From the NCBI RefSeq assembly GCF_041381155.1, contig NC_091137.1, positions 26,271,351 to 26,335,350 on the forward strand: a stretch of DNA of 64,000 nucleotides. Reading direction: 5' to 3'. The position numbers and the translations under genes are program-made. A model generated the notes under the pieces. It was not told the DNA's origin and ran no database searches. It saw only the letters and a program-made list of their open reading frames with translations. The DNA comes from Argopecten irradians (Eukaryota > Mollusca > Bivalvia > Pectinida > Pectinidae). Every line of letters begins with the position of its first letter. Positions within the stretch are counted from its first letter, which is position 1. Positions 56,385-64,000 of this stretch are shown here, in pieces.

Positions 56385-59300
56385 GTAAGTTTTTAATAGT
56401 CTCCATACAGTATATCTTCACATTTGTTCATGTTATCATTACCCGTAATAATGAATCTATCATTTATCAATATATAAATTTTCAATGAAAATCAATTTGG
56501 ATTCACTTTTTCCGCATATTCGATAGTTTACACCTGCGTTAAGTTCAACATATTCGCAAATTCGCGATCAAAAACTCGAACTGTCAATCGTATATTCAAA
56601 TATACGCTTTATGCAATCTCGCCAAAATAAAGTGGTTTTAAATAACTTATTTTCTAGCTTCTGTATAATTAGTTTACTTACTCAAATTTCAACATATTTA
56701 TGTGACTTGTAAAACTATCTTTCTACCATCACCTTATTTAATGATAGAAGAAACAGCTGAATATTGCCATCAACTCATTTGCCCGTACTCTTCCTAATAA
56801 GTCATTCGTTTGTTTGTTCATTATCTATTCACCTTATAATTCTTTTGTTTTTATTTTGTTATTATTTTGCGGGTTCATCGGTTTGTTAATAAGTAAAATA
56901 AAATATATATAATTAATAAAAACTCGCTTTTATCATCATTTTTCAGCCAACACCTTAGAATTACTTATTCTGTGAAACAAATGTATCCACTCACGCCTTA
57001 ATTTTGTGTTTAGTTAATTAATGCATTACCGTGTTCAGGTACTTGTTCCAGTACATTTGTATAACGAAAACGCTCTTTTCCATAAAACTGCAACAGCGTT
57101 ATGAATTTGACATATAATGTAGGCATGATTTGAACACTTTTCAGTTCCCATATGTAGAATTAAACATTTATTTGAAAATTAATTAAATCAATTACGTTTG
57201 GTTTCAAACAAGCTTTAAGAAAACATGAATATGCTGTACTAAAGATATTTAATTATCGTGTTTAAATTGATTGAATTTATCAAAAGAAAATATCATGTAT
57301 GATTCGTAGATGATTCAGAAAAAGAAAGAATAAGTTTTATTTGTTATTTGTGTTTGGACTTACATAAATCGTTTAAATAACTACAATGTATCACGTACTA
57401 TATCAAAGAAAGTAAACTTTTAATTAACGTTTTAAATAAAATTTTACCAAGATCTTTTAACATATCACCGACAACTTCAATGTGTTGTAAGCTTGAAATA
57501 TTCGGTATGTTTTATCATTAACACCGTCTTATGATCAAGGCATTCTGCCTTCGAGATTATTTTGCAAATTATGCTGAATATCTTTTCATTATACATAATG
57601 AGAAGATATTCAGTACAATTTGCAGTACGAATAGGACAAAAATGCGGGTCGCAAAGTCACTCCGCAATTTTGCTTTGTTTTGATAATTTACTTTGAAAAT
57701 ATTATGTCTAATTCTAATTATCTAAAGCTAATTAAAACGTCTTAATTCCTAACATTTTTCACTACATTATTCCTTTGTGTTATTCGTTCGTTTATGCACA
57801 AATTTACTCTGTAGACACAGCCGTTCGTTATAAGTTTGATAATATATACATAATTATAGATATTTCGTTTTCTTCATTATTTTTTAGCAAACAAATTTAC
57901 ATATTCTGTGAAACATTTATTCATTTCACTTTATGGTGTTTTTATAATTCAATTCTATCCATAACCATGAGTCTCGGATACAGCCATTTATTATAATAAA
58001 TGTGTTCTTTTCTTTGAGAGCTCGAGAAAAACAAGAAACAATAACAAAAAAAAAAAAAAAACCCAAAAAACTCAGAAAAAATATATTTTATTCTTTTTTT
58101 TAAATTTTGAATATTTCAATGGAGGTATGCATCTCAGTTAACATCCTCTTCAGAAAGGCATTTATTACGCCTTCTAGAGCGTATGTCGTTGATGTGACAT
58201 CTGTTGAAGACTGACGTTTACATATTTCAGTGCTTCTTAAAGCGTTAAAAATTGACAGCTAAATAAAAAAATATAAGCCAATGACGCGTTTTATGGCCAT
58301 AACTATATGATCCTTCCTAGGCCCCATCTATATGTATTAACCTCAGCATGTCGGCACGTTATGAAGTGAACACATTAAGAATGACAAACATGACACACTA
58401 AAATCACATTGACACATGTAAAAATGAGATTTTTAGAACAGTCGATCCTACCACATTTTTATACGACCTTATTTTACTGGTTTGTTAGTTAATTTGTTTG
58501 TTTGATTAATTAACTTCATATTAACGGCCAAGGTCATGTAAGGACGGCCTTCCATGTATGCGGAGTATAGCGTGTATGCAAATGCGAGGTGCGTGTTTTC
58601 AGGGACTGCGGTATATTCGTGTTGTGTCCTCTTGTATAGTGGAACTGTTGCCCTTTCACTGAAGAAGCATGCCGCCGAAGACACCAAGCAAAACATCACT
58701 CCCGGTCACATCATACTGACAACGGGCGAACCAGTCGTCCTTGTATGCTGAGAGCTAAGCAGGAGCACAACTGCCACTTTTATAGACTTTGGTGTGGCTT
58801 AGCCAAGGGGAGAGAACCCAGAGCCTACCCCATAGGGGCGAGCGCTCAACAAAAGGCCAAATGTTAGACGGTGTCAGGGGAAGGTTAGGAAGAATTAAGT
58901 CGGTTAGGAAGAAGAGAAAAGATAAGATCCTAAATTTAATCGCCTTTTACGACCGTGCAATAGGGGCAGCAGGTACAATTCTATCGCCCTACCTCCATGG
59001 CCATATTTTGATGGTACATTGACAATATTCTTTTCCTAATGTGAATCACATTTTAATAAGCATATTTTGCCGTTTTCTTTATAAGTATTAAGTAACAAAA
59101 CAGCACTCTCACATTCAGTTTTACTAATACAGCCTGCCTTTGGTTAATACATTTACCATTTTCTTCGATTATTGACTGAATCAACGTTTCTATTGTGGAA
59201 TTGTTGGTTATTCTTTAAATAATGCCATTACATTTCCTTCATTTCCAGATAGATATTATGTATTAATATGGTGAAAAGTGATCACTTTGAGAAAATAAAA

Positions 59301-61311
59301 AATCGCATTTCCACTATATTGTTCTCACATTCAATAATAATCGCTCTGTCATTTTAGCACTTGAAATAATACAAACAACTTTTTTTTTTATTTCATTCTC
59401 ATGCTAGATCCTGCCCTATTATCTTGTTATTTCCGTTTAACACACTGTTGAAGGGAGGTTACATTATAGCTTCCCCAACAAACAAAATGATGATATTCAG
59501 TGTCATAATTCGTTGGAGAGGGCCGAGGTGGTCTATCGGTTAAGATGTCCTGATATATTACGACAAATCTAGGTCGCGAGTGCCCCATTTGGGGAGGAAG
59601 TTACCAACTGCAGTTACCAACTGCTGATTGTAGGTCATTGGTTTTTTTTTCTCCGGGTACTCCTTTACCACATAAACCTGACATGTCCTTAAATGACCCT
59701 GGTTGTTAATAGAGCGTTAGAATAATCAAAGAAAATCAAATGAGTTAATTTGTGTAGTCGTTCATAAGACGTCACAATGCATTAATACCGTCCATTCATA
59801 TCATGTTGACAGATACTCACAGTGTTGCTGCTGCTGCCACTGATAGCTACCGAGTTTACACCATTACCATACCCAAAGGAAGTGAATGATTGCCTGTTCG
59901 CAGAGAAAAACGAAGATGCTTCGACCTGTACGGGTGAGAGCATAGCCAGTTCCTGTATGGGGACATTCGCATGGAAAAACAAAGCCAATATCGACCCATA
60001 CGTGCCTTCGAAAGAGCAACAGGCCTATCTCAACCAGATGTCCAGTAATCCCAAACATGATCGAGTCAAGAGAGGAACCTTTCCAAGAAGAGGAAAGCCA
60101 AGGCAAAGAAAAGAATATAGGATGCTCACAAACAAAGCTCGAAACAGATTTCATGATTGTTTGAATATGTTAAAGAATGCTCGGGTAAGACTCCTGAATT
60201 TGGCATGAATATGTCAGTTCCTTTTGAAAAAGATCAATTTGTGTATGTCTTAGCGAGACAATTAATTCATTTTTATGTTACACAACCATGTGCCGATGGT
60301 GTGAAGCCGGTGTATTCAGATCGAGTAGGGTTGCATAATGTTTTGACGACACAATTATCATTTCTAAATGCAAGCAGCTTTAAATCGAAAAATTACCATG
60401 TTAAGAACGCTTTATAATCATTAAAATACATCGTAAAACTCATCTCAGCCATTCTAAACCGTAATTCTTTTCCGGGGGAGACCCCCGGACCCCCGAAACA
60501 CCGAAATCCCGCGCTTTTGGGCGCTCGCAAAATCATCCAAATACATTGTAAAACTCATCTCAGCCATTCTGAATTACAATATTTTTTTCTGGGGGTCACC
60601 CTCATACACCTGAAACACTAAAATCTCGCGCCTTCGGCGCTCACACGCTAACTTGCGTATTCATTAATTTCCTTTTAGCGACCCCATTGACTATAAATGT
60701 GTACAGGGATTAAATTTACTGATCTATGAAAAATGTACATAAAGCATATATGGTTGGGAGTTGAATTAATCTCCTCCTGTAGGTGCGGCGCCCCCCTCCT
60801 CCCCATAGACATTTCTAACACTAACTTTGCAATGTAAACCAACTATCTTACAGTCATGGCTCTCAGAAGCGGGTCTTCGACTCGGTATAATGTTAATGTC
60901 CATTACCAATCTTCATTAAGGACAATTGCTAGAGTAAAGCATGTGTTTTGTATTGAGCATGAAATGAAAATAATTATGATTATGATATTCACAGACGATC
61001 AATTTTCTTACATGGAGGCAGAGTTTTTTAATCTTAATTATCTAGATATCTAATAAGACTTGTTTTTAGTTTTATAGATTTTATGCCCAGGATTGAGAAA
61101 ACTATTTTCTATGCTATGAAAGACATAAAAGACAGCATAAAATACGCATTGTATAATTAGGAATAGTCCTTCATTTGTGCCTATTACTTTAGGTACCAGG
61201 TGATAACATGACGCGATACGACGCCATTGCTGCGATGCACAACGCACTAGTCGCTGGTTCTGCACATGGCGGGGTTAACTTCCTGAGTTGGCACCGTGTA
61301 TACCTCTACAC
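56379..61311 (+). CDS. Secreted tyrosinase C, 5' part (3 exons seen; runs out of window)
   Basis: Third copper phenol oxidase paralogue. Exons 56379-56384 (MK, donor gtaagt), 59813-60184 and 61193-61311 join in phases 0 and 0, and the last leaves two bases, as in A and B. The joined start MK plus ILTVLLLLPLIATEF is an excellent signal peptide, which supports the six-base first exon. Then Cys residues, RVKRG (possible convertase site), RQRKEYRMLTNKARNRFHDC and the CuA segment with H142, H151 and H160 (AHGGVNFLSWHRVYLY). The usual Pro in AH.GP.F is Val154. The CuB exon is expected beyond 64000; nothing resembling it was found from 61312 to the window end. An in-frame ATG at 56325 is an alternative start. 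Confidence 0.8.
57564..57623. repeat. Short palindrome in tyrosinase C intron 1
   Basis: gcaaattatgctgaatatct and agatattcagtacaatttgc form a stem of about 28 bases with almost no loop. Confidence 0.6.
58507..59000. repeat. Dispersed repeat, copy 2 (gactgYggtatatt family)
   Basis: Starts with a block shared with the SINE tails (ttaacggccaaggtcatgta, aggacgg), then gactgcggtatattcgtg, ctgttgccctttcactg, gccgaagacaccaagcaaaa and gcgaaccagtcgtcc, as in 23930-24165. It continues with aaccccataggggcg-type and gaccgtgcaataggggcagc sequence. In tyrosinase C intron 1. The frames at 58554-58751 and 58789-59022 lie inside it and are not taken as genes. Confidence 0.55.
59517..59733 (+). mobile_element. 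tRNA-type SINE, plus orientation
   Basis: agagggccgaggtggtctat and ggttaagatgtc (A-box-like head), a decayed B-box part, then tttctccgggtactcc, aaacctgacatgtccttaaa and tgaccctggttgttaatag. It ends about 80 bases before the acceptor of tyrosinase C exon 2. Confidence 0.7.
59813..60184 (+). CDS. Tyrosinase C exon 2
   Basis: Acceptor catgttgacag and donor gtaaga at 60185; 124 codons. It begins ILTVLLLLPLIATEFTPLPY and holds Cys residues in the same pattern as gene B, RVKRGTFPRRGKPRQRKEYR, and the pre-CuA helix RFHDCLNMLKNAR. Another acceptor (cacag at 59818-59822) would break the phase. Confidence 0.82.
60423..60648. repeat. GC-rich tandem duplication, 2 x ~116 bp
   Basis: Two diverged units sharing gtaaaactcatctcagccat, ttttccgggggagacccccg (second unit tctgggggtcacc), acaccgaaatcccgcgc and ggcgctcgc. 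Much higher GC than the surroundings. In tyrosinase C intron 2. It looks like a piece of a dispersed repeat; family not named. Confidence 0.65.
61193..61311 (+). CDS. Tyrosinase C CuA exon
   Basis: Acceptor ctattactttag and donor gtaagt at 61312; 119 bases. It reads VPGDNMTRYDAIAAMHNAL, then GSAHGGVNFLSWHRVYLY plus two bases, with all three CuA histidines. Confidence 0.9.
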
Positions 61312-64000
61312 GTAAGTAAAGGTTTAGAAAGAATGACTTACATTAATGTTCATTTGGGCATTCCCTATTTGCTTAGTCACTGTATAGGAATGAATCCGGA
61401 TATAGGTACTAGTCGAAGCGAGAGAATGGTATATCTGACAGGACCCCAGGTTATTCTATCGCATATTTTATATACTTAATATTGTTTAATATGATTGAAA
61501 TTCTAATATTTTACTTGATAACTTTAAAAAATACCTCATTTACCTAAAGATATGCAACTCAGTCCCAGCGAAAATCGGTCCTGTAAAACTGAGACTTTTC
61601 ACTGCTTGAAAATTTTCAAGCCATATATCGATTATGATGTCGAGATATTGAAAATATGAAAATTTCTAAATCTTATATATCATTCGTTTCTGCAGAGAAA
61701 TAAACGTATTCGTTTTGGTGCTGGTGAATTGCATACTGCATGCAATGAGTTGTTTTGTGCATGGCATGCTAATGTTGAAGTGTACGGCATACTGCAGCTG
61801 TGCGAACCTTTGTACAGGTTGATGTGTGAGAGTACATTTGTGCGAGATATTTTGCGGTGTTTTGATTTCACCTAATGCAATGGGCAAAAAATATCAATTT
61901 GAATTGTTACATGTACATACTGTTTATAATGAAGACCAAATTCTTTTGAGGTTTGAGTGATTACCGGAGAATTGGGTCAAAACCGAACTTTCGCTTTAAA
62001 ACTGTAGCCGGTTTATTTAGCAGTAGTTTTAACCACTCTTTAAAGGGACATGAACCTTAAATAAGTTCTTCTGAATGCTTAGATATGGTTTTCAGATGTT
62101 TATTAAATATTTTATTAATATGATAAGTTATCTGAAACGACAGGAAAACGTGGGGAATACCTACTTCAAAAATGATAAAAAATAGACCGTCATATTCTAT
62201 TTTTTGTAACACAAAACGAAAGCTGGCCAAAAGCGAGGTTATAATGAACAACAAACTTGCTGACATGAAAAGGAATATTAGTTTTCCACATTTTAAGATT
62301 ATTTTCTAATTTACGATGGTTGACAAATGAAGTTTAAGCCATATTTATTATAAAACAATTTGTATTTAGCGTAAGAATGATGAGTCAAAAGTCAAACGAG
62401 ACTTTTCATTCTACAGGGCACCGCGAAGGGAGGTTCCTGAATTATTGCACTTATGTACATCACGCAAGTATAAAGTGGGGAGTTGCTCCTGTCTCTTGCT
62501 TTTCAGCGATCCATTCATATTTACCTACTTTCCAAATAGCGCACGTTACTGACTCTTGACGTACACTGTTTTCTATCGGAATTCGTTTGTGTTCGCTTCA
62601 CCCAAGTTTTTGACCCACCATTTTGTTAACATTCATTAAATTTGATTTGCGCAGTGCATTGTGGGAGGTCACTTAAGTTCAACACTACTATATTATCGTT
62701 ACAAAATTCGACCGGGCCGGTTCAAAATACAGAAAGATGGAATTTCCATTATAATTATTTTATTTGACACATTTGCACAATAACTGATATATATTACTTA
62801 GTAAGGTATCGGACACGTCTTAAATATGTATTTTACTCAAATTTACATGGTTTACTTAGGTTCATGTCTCTTTAATTTCAAGTAGAAAAATAATCATGTT
62901 GTTTTATTAGCTTCGATTACGAACTAGCATTTGGTATGTCCGCAAAAGATTATTTTCCCTCTCCGTCCGTCATTGTGCTCTTTCTATAATGGGGTTTATT
63001 CCATACAGACCTCTGGTGTAAGTTTGAAGTTGCTTATTCGTAGACATCGAATGTTGTACTTCTGCTTTAACTTCATCAACAGCGATATACGAGCGGAAGT
63101 TGTTTTGAAAGTACAGTATTGACACTAATATTTTCCTATGAATTCAAAGATACATGACGATTGACATTTAAAATGAAAACACTTTCGACGCAGTATTTGT
63201 ATCTATGGCCACTAACTGTAGGTGGCACCAAATACCAGCAACAATAAGGATATAAGATCAATATGCCGTATGTACACTTTAACTAAGATATTCAGTAACC
63301 GTACATCATTACAAAAATAAATATGTTGATTTCTCTGCATGCACAAACGATAACAACGTTTTAGAGATATGTTCAATATCTTGACATCATAGTTGTGAAA
63401 TCGATATATGACTTGTTAATTTTCAAGCAGTGAAATGTTGTACTTGGATATATTGCAAAGTTTATAGGACCGATTTTCGCCGGTACTTGACGTCATGTTT
63501 TCACTTGCCGACCGGTATAAACATCTTCGATGAGGCACTTTTACTATCTTCTTATTGCAAAATTATCAGGCAAAATTCAATTAGATCTTTAGTCATATTA
63601 ACCAAGAATAACCTTGGGTCCTGTCTGATCTAGATCTGCGATTCTCATGCTTCGACTAGTACCTATACATGTATCCGGATTTCCTATACTGTGGTAGTGT
63701 TCTCTCTATGATTTTCCTCTCAATAGTCTATTCCCAGATATCGCTTATAACCCAAAGCACCATACCAAGAACTCCGCGGCTTCCACAAAACTGGTGAAAG
63801 TGGATGTCAATCTTCAAATACACTAATATGCTCTTTCTCTGCTTTTGCTTATCAAAGTTGGCGATGTTTACTATATAGGTTTAGCGCCCCATATTGAATA
63901 TATTCTTAGAGGAATTGCTCCATACAAGCATGGTTAACATAAAAACTAAATCCAATTCCTATATTTACACTCACACGACTTTTTATTTACATTTTATGCA
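61312..64000 (+). other. Tyrosinase C intron 3 (open at window end)
   Basis: No exon recognised on either strand. The expected CuB exon (start like FETAL, then PYWDC) was looked for in the plus strand and not found, so the intron is probably longer than 2.7 kb. Confidence 0.5.

Noticed and set aside
58789..59022. 77-codon frame in tyrosinase C intron 1
   Set aside because: Lies inside a dispersed repeat that also occurs (in part) at 23930-24165.
60157..60417. 86-codon frame overlapping the end of tyrosinase C exon 2
   Set aside because: Different frame from the conserved exon, runs into the intron past a good gtaaga donor, no family match.

Overview
The window is a stretch of AT-rich animal nuclear DNA, most likely from a bivalve mollusc. 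The evidence is: genes split by GT-AG introns of hundreds to thousands of bases; short tRNA-like SINEs, palindromic MITEs and tandem arrays in introns and spacers; and a cluster of secreted, Cys-rich tyrosinases of the kind expanded in bivalves. The species cannot be named from sequence alone. All exon calls were made by hand from reading frame, splice sites and family motifs.

Region 1 (1-16.6 kb, plus strand) is the 3' two thirds or so of an SMG7 (EST1-like) nonsense-mediated-decay gene. Thirteen exons keep one reading frame from 318 to the stop at 15775-15777: 1,099 whole codons plus the stop, with the 5' end of the gene outside the window. The end of the EST1 domain, a huge Pro/Gln-rich linker and the SMG7-type C-terminus (SIWSS...LERLLEKQK) are all visible. 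Its introns hold a roughly 2 kb array of 39-41 bp units that copies the exon end and 5' splice site, a 1.56 kb element with long terminal inverted repeats, a 30 bp array and several dispersed repeats.

Region 2 (16.6-24.6 kb) is a gene-free spacer with four copies of a palindromic MITE, a 27 bp minisatellite and a hairpin.

Region 3 (24.6-61.3 kb) is a tyrosinase cluster. Gene A (plus, 24633-37239) is complete: four exons, 647 aa, all six copper histidines. Gene B (minus, 41771 to 38739) faces it tail to tail, with all six histidines; its first exon is unsettled. Gene C (plus, 56379 onward) shows its signal-peptide exon, second exon and CuA exon, then leaves the window. The three genes share intron positions and phases (0, 0, 2) and so arose by duplication. 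All are predicted to be secreted, probably by mantle or other epithelia; copper-dependent phenol oxidation for periostracum or shell, pigment or immunity is inferred from the family.

The most striking feature is in intron 1 of tyrosinase A. About 4 kb consists of some 50 copies of a 75 bp unit that repeats the 3' splice site and the first coding bases of exon 2. The SMG7 intron array does the same with a 5' splice site. Two neighbouring genes thus each carry dozens of decoy splice sites grown from their own exon-intron junction, and in both cases use of a decoy would usually give a premature stop.
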